From PZPK01 sp965230795 (GTDB taxonomy: Bacteria; Pseudomonadota; Gammaproteobacteria; Pseudomonadales; Oleiphilaceae): a DNA stretch of 64,000 nt. Location: the NCBI GenBank assembly GCA_965230795.1, contig OZ246020.1, forward strand, positions 1,178,001 through 1,242,000, read 5' to 3'. The notes under the pieces are model-generated. The model ran no database searches and had not been told where the DNA came from. It was given only the letters and a program-made list of their open reading frames with translations. The position numbers and the translations under genes are program-made. Positions 24,642-33,740 of the stretch are shown in pieces (within the stretch, counting starts at the first letter, position 1; each line of letters begins with the position of its first letter).

Positions 24642-25886
24642 ATGACTAAACATGCGTCGGTTTCATCAACGCAGCCGCTTGCTGAAGCCAAACAAACTGG
24701 CGAAAGTGACGGCAACAGCCGGTGGGCTGCGATCAAGAAATACTGGTATCTGGTAACGCTTATCGTCCCGGCGGTACTGACGGCGTCGGCATGGATGGCC
24801 TGGCAAAGCGGTTATGGGCAGTGGTTGTGGGCCCTGGCGGTGGTGTTCTGGGTGGTGATACCCGTGGTGGATTACATCTTTGAAGATGACCCCTATAACC
24901 CGAGTGAAGAGGAAGAGGCGGTCTTGCTTGCACAAGGCTCCTATTACCGTGGCATTCTCTATGCGGCCACTGTGATGCAATGGGTCGGGCTGATATCAGC
25001 GTGTTTCGTGGTGGTGAAGGGGGACTTCTCCTGGTTCAACCAGTTAGGGGCAATACTCAGTGTGGGGGCCATGCATGCAGTGGGTTTAACCATGAGTCAT
25101 GAGCTTGGCCACAAGCTCAACGATAAAACCCAGGTGTGGTTTGCCAAGATCTGTTCGGCCGTTTCCGGCTACGCCCACTTCAACATTGAGCACAATAAGG
25201 GACATCACAAAGATGTGGCAACACCGGAAGATCCTGCCTCCTCACGCATGGGCGAGAACATCTATCGCTTTGCCCTGCGTGAACTGCCGGGTGCCGCCAA
25301 ACGGGGCTGGACACTGGAAGCCCAGCGCCTGAAGCGACAAAAGCGTTCGGTGTTGTCCATTCACAATGAGTTGTTGCAAACCCTGCTGATCACTTTTGTT
25401 GCCTATGCGACCATGACGGTTTTCTTTGGTCTGGCGGCTCTGCCATTTCTGTTGGTGACCGCCGCCTACGGCTGGTTTCAACTGACCATGGCTAATTACA
25501 TTGAGCACTATGGGCTCCTGCGCCAGAAGCAGGAAAACGGTCGCTATGAGCGTTGTCAGCCCAGGCATTCCTGGAATACCAACTTCAAGGCGTCCAACCT
25601 GCTGACGCTGCATTTGCAGCGACACTCTGATCATCACGCCCATCCGACACGTCCCTATCAGTTGCTGCGGGATTATGCAGATGCGCCGTCATTGCCCCAG
25701 GGTTATCCCGCCATGATGGGGCTGGCCTTGATCCCCAGTGCATGGCGTCGGGTCATGGACCATCGTGTGGTGGCATGGGCCGGAGGCGACATGGATAAAG
25801 TCAATATGGATCCCTCCCACAAGGAAGCGCTTTACGCCCGCTACCATCAGGTCGGGAAGCACACCACACAGGCTGCCGCCGCATAG
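24642..25886 (+). CDS. alkB: alkane 1-monooxygenase AlkB
   Basis: 414 residues. Six membrane helices and all diagnostic histidine boxes of the non-haem di-iron alkane hydroxylases: HELGHK, EHNKGHHKDVATPEDPASSR, NYIEHYGL and LQRHSDHHAHPTRPYQ. It hydroxylates medium-chain n-alkanes at the terminal carbon, using electrons from rubredoxin. GGAGAGG precedes the ATG. Two rubredoxin genes follow at once, so hydroxylase and electron carriers are co-expressed; no rubredoxin reductase or alcohol dehydrogenase is in the window. Confidence 0.97.
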   Translation: MTKHASVSSTQPLAEAKQTGESDGNSRWAAIKKYWYLVTLIVPAVLTASAWMAWQSGYGQWLWALAVVFWVVIPVVDYIFEDDPYNPSEEEEAVLLAQGSYYRGILYAATVMQWVGLISACFVVVKGDFSWFNQLGAILSVGAMHAVGLTMSHELGHKLNDKTQVWFAKICSAVSGYAHFNIEHNKGHHKDVATPEDPASSRMGENIYRFALRELPGAAKRGWTLEAQRLKRQKRSVLSIHNELLQTLLITFVAYATMTVFFGLAALPFLLVTAAYGWFQLTMANYIEHYGLLRQKQENGRYERCQPRHSWNTNFKASNLLTLHLQRHSDHHAHPTRPYQLLRDYADAPSLPQGYPAMMGLALIPSAWRRVMDHRVVAWAGGDMDKVNMDPSHKEALYARYHQVGKHTTQAAAA

Positions 25887-25914
25887 CGTTTGAATGTTGA
25901 AGAGGAGACCGATT

Positions 25915-26136
25915 ATGACAAGCAACACGGTTTATGAATGCCCGGATTGTGGCTATCACTATAACGAAAAAGAAGGCTGCGAACGCGAAGGCTACCCCGC
26001 AGGCACCAAGTGGGATGATTTGCCAGAAGACTTCCCATGCCCGGACTGCTTTGTGCGCGAGAAACCGGATTTTGTGATGATCTCAGCCGGCGCGAACCAG
26101 GAACAGCAGAAACAGCAGCAGGAGATCGTCGCATGA
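25915..26136 (+). CDS. rubredoxin, AlkG1-like
   Basis: 73 residues from the ATG at 25915, which has GAGGAG upstream; an earlier in-frame start lacks one. Iron ligands are CPDC near residue 8 and CPDC near 42. The second motif is followed by FVREKPDF, with the extra Arg described for AlkG1-type rubredoxins, which typically do not support AlkB. A Gln-rich tail (QEQQKQQQE) is unusual. Its stop overlaps the next start (ATGA). Confidence 0.9.
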   Translation: MTSNTVYECPDCGYHYNEKEGCEREGYPAGTKWDDLPEDFPCPDCFVREKPDFVMISAGANQEQQKQQQEIVA

Positions 26137-26300
26137 GTTTTTCGAAATACGCCTGTATTACCTGTGACCTGGTCTACGATGAGGAACTTGGCTGGCCGGA
26201 AGAGGGCTTTCCGCCGGGAACCCGCTGGAAGGATATTCCGGATGACTGGATGTGTCCCGACTGCTCAGCCTCGAAAGAGGACTTTTATCTGGTGGAGTGA
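26133..26300 (+). CDS. rubredoxin, AlkG2-like
   Basis: 55 residues, minimal rubredoxin. The start at 26133 overlaps the previous stop. Iron ligands are CITC and CPDC, the latter followed by SASKEDFYLVE, the AlkG2 pattern that passes electrons to AlkB. The usual Gly after each CxxC is replaced (CITCD, CPDCS), a mild oddity. Likely the working electron donor for the AlkB just upstream. Confidence 0.93.
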   Translation: MSFSKYACITCDLVYDEELGWPEEGFPPGTRWKDIPDDWMCPDCSASKEDFYLVE

Positions 26301-26316
26301 TACGGAGATCTGATCG

Positions 26317-27534
26317 ATGAGCCAGGAAGTACTCGGCTATCTTAGCATTCCCCTTGTCGCAGGCCTGGTTGGCTGGATCACAAACTGGCTGGCCATTCAG
26401 TTGACCTTCTATCCGTTGGAGTTCAAAGGACTGCACCCGTTGTTGGGCTGGCAGGGGATCATTCCGTCAAAAGCCAAACGCATGGCAACCATGTGTGTGG
26501 ATTCAACCCTGTCACGCATCGGGTCGGTGGGCGATGTGGTGGAACAAATGGATCCTCAGCTGATCGTCGAGCACATTGTGCAGACCTTGCAACCGAGAAT
26601 CCCGGAGCTGGTGGATGAGGTGATGTTGGGGCGTCACGACACCCTATGGCGCAACCTGCCAAAACCGGTCAAGAAGACGGTTTATGCGCGCGTAGAGCAG
26701 CGTCTGCCGCATATCATGGAAGACCTGTTGGCGGATATCGGCCCCAAGATTGAATCCCTGTTTGATCTCAAGCAACTGGTCATCGAAACCCTGGAGCAGG
26801 ACACGGCGCTACTAAACAGGATTTTCCTTGACTGCGGCAAACAGGAATTTTCTTTCATCATCAAAAGCGGGTTGTGGTTCGGTGTTCTCTTCGGTCTGCC
26901 ACAAATGTTGTTGTGGTGGGCATTTCCCTTTACGCCGGTTTTGCCCATCTGCGGATTCCTGGTGGGCTGGGCCACCAACTGGGTGGCCCTCAATCTGATT
27001 TTCCGTCCCCTGAAAGCCCGTCAGGTATTTGGGTTCCCGGTTCAGGGCTTGTTTCTCAAACGTCAGGATGAAGTCTCGGAATCCTTCTGCCGATTGGTTA
27101 CCTCGGAGATTTTGACGGTACAGAAGATTGTGCAGGCCATGGTGAATGGCCCCCACTCACAACGCACGCGTTCCATCATTCAGAAGCACTTTGAAAATCT
27201 GGTGGATGAAGCGGCCGGTGCGGTGAAACCTTTCACCCAGTTAGCGCTGGGTGCTGAAGGCTTCGCTGAGCTGAAAACGGATACCGGTCTGAAGGCATTG
27301 CAGCTTAGCAGTGACACCCTGGCTGACCCGGTCTTCAATCAGCAGCGGGCGCAACAGGTGCAAACGCTGATGGCTGAGCGCATGAAGCAACTGCCCGCTC
27401 ATGAATTTCAACAATTACTCCGGCCTTGCTTTCAGGAAGATGAAATCAAGCTGATCGCCATTGGTGGTGTACTGGGCGCACTGGCCGGTTTGGCGCAGGC
27501 CAGTTATATCTTCGGGCTGACTGTGCTGTCCTAA
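26317..27534 (+). CDS. DUF445-family membrane protein
   Basis: 405 residues. A pair of GWxTNWLAIQL/GWATNWVALNLIFRPL repeats, each with an adjacent membrane helix, marks DUF445 (YjiN/YheB-like); a third helix closes the C-terminus. The central part is long-helical. It starts 16 bp after the second rubredoxin with GGAG before the ATG, so it may belong to the alkB operon, perhaps in membrane organisation during growth on alkanes (inference). Confidence 0.85.
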   Translation: MSQEVLGYLSIPLVAGLVGWITNWLAIQLTFYPLEFKGLHPLLGWQGIIPSKAKRMATMCVDSTLSRIGSVGDVVEQMDPQLIVEHIVQTLQPRIPELVDEVMLGRHDTLWRNLPKPVKKTVYARVEQRLPHIMEDLLADIGPKIESLFDLKQLVIETLEQDTALLNRIFLDCGKQEFSFIIKSGLWFGVLFGLPQMLLWWAFPFTPVLPICGFLVGWATNWVALNLIFRPLKARQVFGFPVQGLFLKRQDEVSESFCRLVTSEILTVQKIVQAMVNGPHSQRTRSIIQKHFENLVDEAAGAVKPFTQLALGAEGFAELKTDTGLKALQLSSDTLADPVFNQQRAQQVQTLMAERMKQLPAHEFQQLLRPCFQEDEIKLIAIGGVLGALAGLAQASYIFGLTVLS

Positions 27535-27558
27535 ATGTCTGGTCCTGGATGCTCAGGT

Positions 27559-28815
27559 CTAAGCTGCCGCGAGTGCTTCCAGCAAGTGAACCGCCCGATT
27601 TTCATTGGCATCTTGCTGAATATCCCGGGCGATGGTTTCGGCACCCTGTCGGTAGCGCGGATTTTCCAGCAGTTTCTCAACAGCGCGACGAATGGCTTTC
27701 GAACCGGCGCTTTTCTTCAGAGCGATGCCGGCGCCATGGTGGGCAACCAGAGCGGCGTTATCCAGCTGATCCCTCCCCATGGGAAGGCAGAGCAGTGGTT
27801 TGCCAAATGACAGCGCTCGCATAACTGTGCCGTGACCGGCGTGGGTAATCACCGCATCGACTTTAGGCAACAGGATGGAGTGGGGCGCTGAAGTCATCAG
27901 CCTGACGTTGTCACGTGCGGAAAAGCGTTCCTTTTCCATTGCGGGCCCAAGCGTCACAACCGCGTTCACGTCGAGCGCGCCCAGGGCGTCGATAATCCGC
28001 TGAAGCAGTCCCTGTTGGTTCTGGAAGGTAGAAGACAAGCTCACCAGTACCGAAGGCCGATCCGGGTTTTCCAAAAAACTTAGGTCCATTGGTTCTACCC
28101 AGGCTGGGTCATCCAGCACCGGGCCCACATAGCGTACGTTGGCAGGGGGCGGTTCGATAGGGATATCGAAGGCGCGACTGGTCTGTATCAGCCGCAAGTC
28201 CGCCTGATGATAGATTTCCAGAATGTTGTCGTAGGCGGGCAGGGAAAAGTGCTGTCGAACCTCATTCAAACGGGGCGTATATTGGCTCAATACTTTATGG
28301 AAGATTTTTGTCAGCGCAGCATCACGTAGTCGACCGAGAGGACCCTTTGCCTGCAACACACCCAGGCCGCCGGGAGGTCGATTGGGGCCAGGAAAATACT
28401 CGGGCATATGAAACAGCGCTACCCGTTTGACCCCAAGCGATTCGGCTGCGATCAGCGCGCCGGGCATCATGAAATCTGCGACCAGCACATCCGTATGCTG
28501 GTTGACCAAAGCCAGTCGCGTTTCATCTGCCACATTGAGGGCAGGATTGATCAGAATATTATCGATGGAGGGCACCGACAGGGGTTTCGCTTTCCAGTCC
28601 TGAATCAGATCGATGGATCGGTCGGTTCGCGTAAAGTGTTTCTTGAAGCCAAGGTAGTTGGCTCCGATATCTTCGATCTGCTTGCGCATGCAGGGTTCGG
28701 CCAATACCCTGACCGTGTGCCCGGCCTGAATGAGTCGGTGAGCGAGACCCAGAACCGGTGGTACGTTGCCACCACCTTCCCAAGTGACAAATAAAAATGA
28801 AATCGTGTCCGGCAC
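27559..28815 (-). CDS. UGT/MGT-type glycosyltransferase of the biosynthetic cluster
   Basis: About 418 residues from a GTG at 28815, chosen because AGAAGGA precedes it and it falls 24 bp after the methyltransferase stop; the open frame runs back to 28887 inside that gene. GT-B fold of family 1: N-terminal FVTWEGGGNVPPVLGLAHRL, C-terminal donor motif HAGHGTVMRALSFGKPLLCLPMGRDQLDNA in outline (H-G-x-G-T and the D-Q pair). Enzymes of this type glycosylate small hydrophobic natural products. Last gene of the three-gene cluster. Confidence 0.87.
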   Translation of the reverse strand: MPDTISFLFVTWEGGGNVPPVLGLAHRLIQAGHTVRVLAEPCMRKQIEDIGANYLGFKKHFTRTDRSIDLIQDWKAKPLSVPSIDNILINPALNVADETRLALVNQHTDVLVADFMMPGALIAAESLGVKRVALFHMPEYFPGPNRPPGGLGVLQAKGPLGRLRDAALTKIFHKVLSQYTPRLNEVRQHFSLPAYDNILEIYHQADLRLIQTSRAFDIPIEPPPANVRYVGPVLDDPAWVEPMDLSFLENPDRPSVLVSLSSTFQNQQGLLQRIIDALGALDVNAVVTLGPAMEKERFSARDNVRLMTSAPHSILLPKVDAVITHAGHGTVMRALSFGKPLLCLPMGRDQLDNAALVAHHGAGIALKKSAGSKAIRRAVEKLLENPRYRQGAETIARDIQQDANENRAVHLLEALAAA

Positions 28816-28838
28816 CTGAGTATCCTTCTGGCTTGCGG

Positions 28839-29696
28839 TTACGGTTTGTGTCCGGTGTAGAGTATGTAGCGTGCGCTTTCCCGCCACAAGTGTTTCATCT
28901 CTGACCAGAATGCCAGCAGTTCCTGATAAAAGACCACTCCCTCGGTGTCGATGATGCGGCTTTGCTGAGCCCGGGTTTCTTCCATCAGTTTTTGCCAGGT
29001 GGGCAAGACGGCGCGTGTCAGATCAACGCTTTCAATGGTGTGGAAACCTTCCTGCGTCATTAATGTTTGGCATTGTCTCGCGCTGGCCAGACTTCTGGAT
29101 ACAAACAGCTCGCCCAGCCGCTGCTGATGGTTTTGACAGGCGCCTTGCCGTATTGCCACACCATCGGCAATGACGAGTTGTCCCCCCGGCTTCAGAACCC
29201 GGCCAGCTTCTTTCAAGGCCTCGGCATGGCCAATATGGTGGATCGATTCCAGTAAAAGCACAGCATCAAAACTGTCATCAGGATACGGCAGGGCATTGCC
29301 ATCGGCGACTGCAAAGCCAAGCCTGTGGGAAAGTTTAGATTGAATGGCCATGTCTTGGGCTTTTTTCTGTTGCAGGGGATTAATGGTGACCCCTTTGGCA
29401 TAACAGTGTTTCTGCCGGGCGATTGCCATTGTGGTGACACCACAGCCACACCCGATATCTAAAAAATGCCCTTCCCTGGGCAGGCCGATAAAATCGATGA
29501 CCACTTGCATAAGACGCTTGGCCGCGTTTTCAATGGAAACAAAAGGGTATTTGTCATCCCAATAACCAAGGTGAATTTGTTGCTTCGCCGTGGCTTCAAA
29601 CCACTGCACCGCCGGTGAATCGTAGTAAGCATTGATCTGGGCGAGATGGTTTTCCGTGTCAATCTTCCGCTGGTACAGGGTGTCGGTTTCTAACAT
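28839..29696 (-). CDS. SAM-dependent small-molecule methyltransferase
   Basis: 285 residues. Class I fold: motif I FLDIGCGCGVT, motif II-like DDSFDAVLLLESIHHI, post-I VTINPLQQ, and VLKPGGQLVIAD. The N-terminal YYDSPAVQWFEATAKQQIHLGYWDD segment is typical of sterol/tocopherol-like C-methyltransferases and natural-product O-methyltransferases. Its ATG overlaps the stop of the upstream synthetase gene, so the two are coupled. Likely methylates the reduced product of that enzyme. Confidence 0.87.
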   Translation of the reverse strand: MLETDTLYQRKIDTENHLAQINAYYDSPAVQWFEATAKQQIHLGYWDDKYPFVSIENAAKRLMQVVIDFIGLPREGHFLDIGCGCGVTTMAIARQKHCYAKGVTINPLQQKKAQDMAIQSKLSHRLGFAVADGNALPYPDDSFDAVLLLESIHHIGHAEALKEAGRVLKPGGQLVIADGVAIRQGACQNHQQRLGELFVSRSLASARQCQTLMTQEGFHTIESVDLTRAVLPTWQKLMEETRAQQSRIIDTEGVVFYQELLAFWSEMKHLWRESARYILYTGHKP

Positions 29697-32600
29697 GCGG
29701 CCTCCATGGCAGCAGGTGGATCAGGCAAGCGTCGGTCGCGTGCGTTAGTGAGTGTCGACTGAACCTTGAGTGCCCGTTGAAAGGTGCTTGTCAGGATCAG
29801 ACCAGCGCGCACGTAGTCGCGCAACCAGCGCTGAAACAGTTGCCGGTCGCGGGTGTGGATCTCAATATTGCTGCCTTCCAGCGCCTTAAGCAGAGCCCGG
29901 CAATCAAAGCGTGCATTATGCTCATAGAGTTCAGGTAAGGTGAGTGTATGATCCGGCGCTGCATGGACATGCAGGCTCAGCAGCGGGTACAAGGGATTGC
30001 TTGTGGGCGCTTCGGCCAGTTTGCGTTTCCATTCAGTATAGGAGACCAGCTCCAGCGGAAAGCCGAAGCGTTTGATATTCCGATAGATCTCACTGACGGT
30101 GGTGAATTCCGGATTGCACAGGTGGAAGGTTTCACCCCGGGGCTGGTGTTTCAGGGCAATGTGTCGCAGCGCTGCGGCCAGATGATCAACCGGTGCCAGC
30201 GAGGCATATTCATCCAGAATCGGAGCGCAGCCCATTTCGATGCATCCGGCGATGTAGCGGGCAATATGGTCGGTGGTGTTGGAGACGCCGGTTTCGGAAT
30301 GGCCCATCACATAGCCGGTACGATAAATATTGACGGGTAAACCCTGATCGCGGGCATTTTCCATCAGCTTTTCTGCCACCCATTTGCTCTGGCTGTAACC
30401 GAGCCGGACAAAGTCAGCGCTGAGATCGACACTGTCGCTTTCCCGAATCATCTTTTGATCGGTGAAGAAACCGATGGTTTCAAAGACAGATACGCTGGAG
30501 ATGTAGTGCAGAGGAATAGGCCGGTACTGACTGCACAGGCGAAGCACCTCCTTGCTGCCTGTCACATTGGTAGCCTTCAGCGTGTCGTAGGTATCGACAT
30601 AGTTCACCGCCGCTCCGCAGTGAAACACCGCGTCCAGATTGCGTGACAGGGCTATAAAACGTGCCTGGGGTAACCCCAGACAGGGCTTTTCCAGATCGCC
30701 CGGCAGTGCCTGGATGCGAGCAGTTTCGGCATCGCTGAGGGGAATCCGGTATTTGGCAAAGGTATCGATGATGCGTTGCAGAGCATGGTCATTGTCTTTT
30801 GCACGTACCAGACAAAACACGGTCGCGTGCGCCTCGCTCAGTAGTTCTTTTAACAGGAAGGCACCAAAGAAGCCGGTGGCGCCGGTAAGAAAAATGGAGC
30901 TTGCCAACCGGGTGTGAGAGTGACGCTCGGTTCGCGTCCTGTTGTTCTCGGACAGGCTATTGGTGGCCTGGAGATCGAGCGTAGCATCGGCCAACAGCCG
31001 GTCTGTCGAGATACGTTGATTGCCTAAGGTATTGTCCTGTTCCAGGGCATGAATCAGCGCATCGAGTATCGGGTTTTCATACAGCGTTTGCAGAGGTAGC
31101 TCCCGCTCCAGTACATGGGATAGCTCCACCATCAGGCAGGTGCCGGATAAAGAATCCCCACCCAGGTCAAAAAAGCTCTGGCGGCTATCGACCTGGGCAA
31201 GGTTCAGGATATCGCAAACCTGCTCGATCACGATCTCTCTGATGCTGAGCGACGACTGCTTTTTCAGGGATGAAGATGTCTGTTTATGGACGGGCCATGA
31301 CTGCATCTGCTGACGATCAATTTTTCCATTCAGCGTCATCGGGAACTGTTCGAGCTCGACAAAGACATTGGGGATCATATACGTCGGAAGTGCCTGTGCC
31401 AGTTGTTCCGACCAGGTACTGGAATCGCAGTCATCCGTCTGCACATAGGCGACGATACCCTTGGTCTGGGCGGATACTGATTGATATAGAACGACCGAGT
31501 GTTTTATTCCAGAGCAGGCATTGAGAGCGGCTTCGATTTCACCCAATTCAATGCGGTGCCCCATGACCTTTACCTGGGAGTCATTGCGCCCCAGATATTC
31601 AATGACTCCATTGGCATTCAGCCGACACAGATCACCCGTGGCATACATGCGCTCGCCGGGATAAAAAGGATCGTCCATGAATTTGCTTTGGCTGGCCTTC
31701 GGGCGTTTCAGGTAACCGCGGGCGACACCTGCTCCGGCAACATAGAGTTGTCCGATCTGTGTGGGGGCGACTGGCCGACGCTGCTCGTCGAGAATGTAGC
31801 AGCGTTTGTGGCTGACTGCGTGGCCAATGGGAATGTTGCCCTGAAAATCCTCCTCAACCAGAAAACTGGTGGAAAACACGGTGTTCTCGGTGGGCCCGTA
31901 ATTGTTGCGAATCTGCAGCTGGGGATGGGCCTGGTGGATGCGGCGGATATGTTGCGGTGACAGTGCTTCACCGCCCACCAGCAGAAGCGAGAGGCTGGCG
32001 AAGAAGCCCATGCGGGTATCGGCAATCAGGTTGCACAGGGCCGAGGTGAGCCAGGCGATGCGTACCTGGTGGGCATTCATATACTCAGCAAAGGCATCAA
32101 AATCAGTGACCAGTCGATTGCTGACTATGTGCAAGGGCAGTCCGTTCAGCAAGGCGCCCCAAATCTCAAAGGTAGCGGCATCAAACGAAATTGGCGCGGC
32201 ATGAAGTATCGGGTCATTGTCTTTGAACGACAGGTAATTGGTGTGCGTGACTGAACTGACAATATTGCCGTGTGTAATCATCACGCCTTTGGGCTTACCG
32301 GTAGAGCCCGAGGTGTACATCACATAAGCCAGATCATCAGGCTGGGGGCATGGCCTGCTGTCGCCGGCAAGTGGCTTGGCAGGCTCGGGCAGTTGTTCAT
32401 CATCCAGGTAGTAGCATTGCAGGGGGCGATCAAGACCTTGCTGCAGGGAGTCGAGCAGTGGTTTGTACTTGAGCAGGCTGACGACATGGGAAACGCCGGC
32501 ATCGTCAAAGATCAGCCTGATGCGCTCGGGCGGAAAATCTTCCGGTGACAGGGGCAGGTAGGCGGCACCGGATTTCAAAATACCCAGTTGTGCGATCACT

Positions 32601-32821
32601 ACTCCGATGGAGCGCTCCATCAGCACCGCGACGATCTCTTCGTTTTCGATTTGCTGACCCAATAACTGGCAGGCCAAGCCGCTCGCGTGGATATTCAGTT
32701 CCGCATAAGTCATGACACCCTGCTCATGGACGATGGCTGTCGTTGGCCTCTTCAGGCATTGTTTTTCGAATTGTTCATGCACACTTGGGGCATTATCCGG
32801 GTAGATGCCTTGAGCATTCAT
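29690..32821 (-). CDS. NRPS-like adenylation-carrier-reductase enzyme (A-T-R)
   Basis: 1043 residues from the ATG at 32821 with AGGAGA upstream (a longer frame to 32851 lacks a ribosome site). Adenylation domain: MYTSGSTGKPKGV, FDAATFEIWG, NNYGPTENT, YATGDL and LNGKIDR. The Asp in FDAATFE is the residue that pairs with a substrate amino group in NRPS enzymes, so an amino acid is likely. Carrier domain: LGGDSLSGT. Terminal thioester reductase: FLTGATGFFGAFLL, HCGAAVNYV, YSQSKWVAEKL. No condensation domain: one acid is activated and released as aldehyde or alcohol. Followed by methyltransferase and glycosyltransferase. Confidence 0.93.
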   Translation of the reverse strand: MNAQGIYPDNAPSVHEQFEKQCLKRPTTAIVHEQGVMTYAELNIHASGLACQLLGQQIENEEIVAVLMERSIGVVIAQLGILKSGAAYLPLSPEDFPPERIRLIFDDAGVSHVVSLLKYKPLLDSLQQGLDRPLQCYYLDDEQLPEPAKPLAGDSRPCPQPDDLAYVMYTSGSTGKPKGVMITHGNIVSSVTHTNYLSFKDNDPILHAAPISFDAATFEIWGALLNGLPLHIVSNRLVTDFDAFAEYMNAHQVRIAWLTSALCNLIADTRMGFFASLSLLLVGGEALSPQHIRRIHQAHPQLQIRNNYGPTENTVFSTSFLVEEDFQGNIPIGHAVSHKRCYILDEQRRPVAPTQIGQLYVAGAGVARGYLKRPKASQSKFMDDPFYPGERMYATGDLCRLNANGVIEYLGRNDSQVKVMGHRIELGEIEAALNACSGIKHSVVLYQSVSAQTKGIVAYVQTDDCDSSTWSEQLAQALPTYMIPNVFVELEQFPMTLNGKIDRQQMQSWPVHKQTSSSLKKQSSLSIREIVIEQVCDILNLAQVDSRQSFFDLGGDSLSGTCLMVELSHVLERELPLQTLYENPILDALIHALEQDNTLGNQRISTDRLLADATLDLQATNSLSENNRTRTERHSHTRLASSIFLTGATGFFGAFLLKELLSEAHATVFCLVRAKDNDHALQRIIDTFAKYRIPLSDAETARIQALPGDLEKPCLGLPQARFIALSRNLDAVFHCGAAVNYVDTYDTLKATNVTGSKEVLRLCSQYRPIPLHYISSVSVFETIGFFTDQKMIRESDSVDLSADFVRLGYSQSKWVAEKLMENARDQGLPVNIYRTGYVMGHSETGVSNTTDHIARYIAGCIEMGCAPILDEYASLAPVDHLAAALRHIALKHQPRGETFHLCNPEFTTVSEIYRNIKRFGFPLELVSYTEWKRKLAEAPTSNPLYPLLSLHVHAAPDHTLTLPELYEHNARFDCRALLKALEGSNIEIHTRDRQLFQRWLRDYVRAGLILTSTFQRALKVQSTLTNARDRRLPDPPAAMEAAC

Positions 32822-32887
32822 GACGTGATCTCCTGTTCTGACAAAGCGCATTCAAACTGCGCTAATCTATATTGGTGGCACATAATG

Positions 32888-32923
32888 TGACATCAATATA
32901 TTTAATGTCAATACGGATGACAT
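32888..32923. promoter_or_regulatory. putative TetR operator of the A-T-R cluster
   Basis: TGACAT (32888-32893) and ATGTCA (32905-32910) form an inverted pair around an AT-rich centre, with a third TGACAT at 32918-32923. CGTGACATCATTCGTGAC lies further on, nearer the TetR gene. Repeated palindromic words between divergent genes fit a local repressor site. Confidence 0.5.
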
Positions 32924-33046
32924 GAAAATATTTTGCTTTGCGTGTGCTTTCACCAAATTGACCTTTCGGGCTTGGGGGAATACGTGATTTCGTGACATCA
33001 TTCGTGACTTTCCCGAACAAAAGAACGCAAGAATGCGTGAGCACCC

Positions 33047-33643
33047 ATGACCACAGCAGACAGTAAACGCACCTATCGCATGTCCAAACGGGCCGAGTCG
33101 GCGGCGCAAACCGAGCGCGCCATCTTCGAGGCGGCGAGCCGTTTGTGGAACGAGAAACCCTTTACTGACATTACCCTTGAGGCGATTGCCGCAGAGGCGG
33201 GCGTGTCGGTACGAACCGTGATTCGCCGCTATGGGTCGAAAGAAGGTCTCTACGAAAAAGGCATTCAGAGTCAGGCAGCGGACATGCCTGCCGAACGGGA
33301 AAAGGCGCGTGTTGGTGACGTGCTCAGTGCGGTGACTTGTCTTCTTGAGGACTATGAGAGTTTCGGCGATGGTCTGATCCGTATGCTTGCTGCTGAGGAA
33401 CATCTAGCGGCGGCGCAAAAGGTCTTGAGTGCCGGCCGAGACTATCACCGTTCCTGGTGCGCCCGTATTTTTGAACCCTATTTACCTGGTCCTGATGAAG
33501 ACCAATACAACGAGATGCTGTCGGCTTATGTTGCGGCCAGCGACTTGTATTTATGGAAGCTCCTGCGCCGGGACCTGGCTCATGACCTGGATACCACCAC
33601 CGCCATCTTTGTGCGTCTGCTTAAGGGGTTGGTCGACTCCTAG
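33047..33643 (+). CDS. TetR-family regulator, divergent from the A-T-R cluster
   Basis: 198 residues. Helix-turn-helix at about 22-68 (AIFEAASRLWNEKPFTDITLEAIAAEAGVSVRTVIRRYGSKEGLY in outline). The C-terminal ligand domain is not of a named subtype. It is transcribed away from the synthetase gene over a ~225-bp region rich in TGACAT words, so it probably represses the cluster until a ligand binds. Confidence 0.88.
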   Translation: MTTADSKRTYRMSKRAESAAQTERAIFEAASRLWNEKPFTDITLEAIAAEAGVSVRTVIRRYGSKEGLYEKGIQSQAADMPAEREKARVGDVLSAVTCLLEDYESFGDGLIRMLAAEEHLAAAQKVLSAGRDYHRSWCARIFEPYLPGPDEDQYNEMLSAYVAASDLYLWKLLRRDLAHDLDTTTAIFVRLLKGLVDS

Positions 33644-33740
33644 TCATTCGCTGGTCGCATTAATATGTGCACCCCGCCATTGAAGTTTTTGCCAGCTCTG
33701 CCGTAAGCTAAGGACGTTTTTTCTTGCTGGGCATGGGCGC

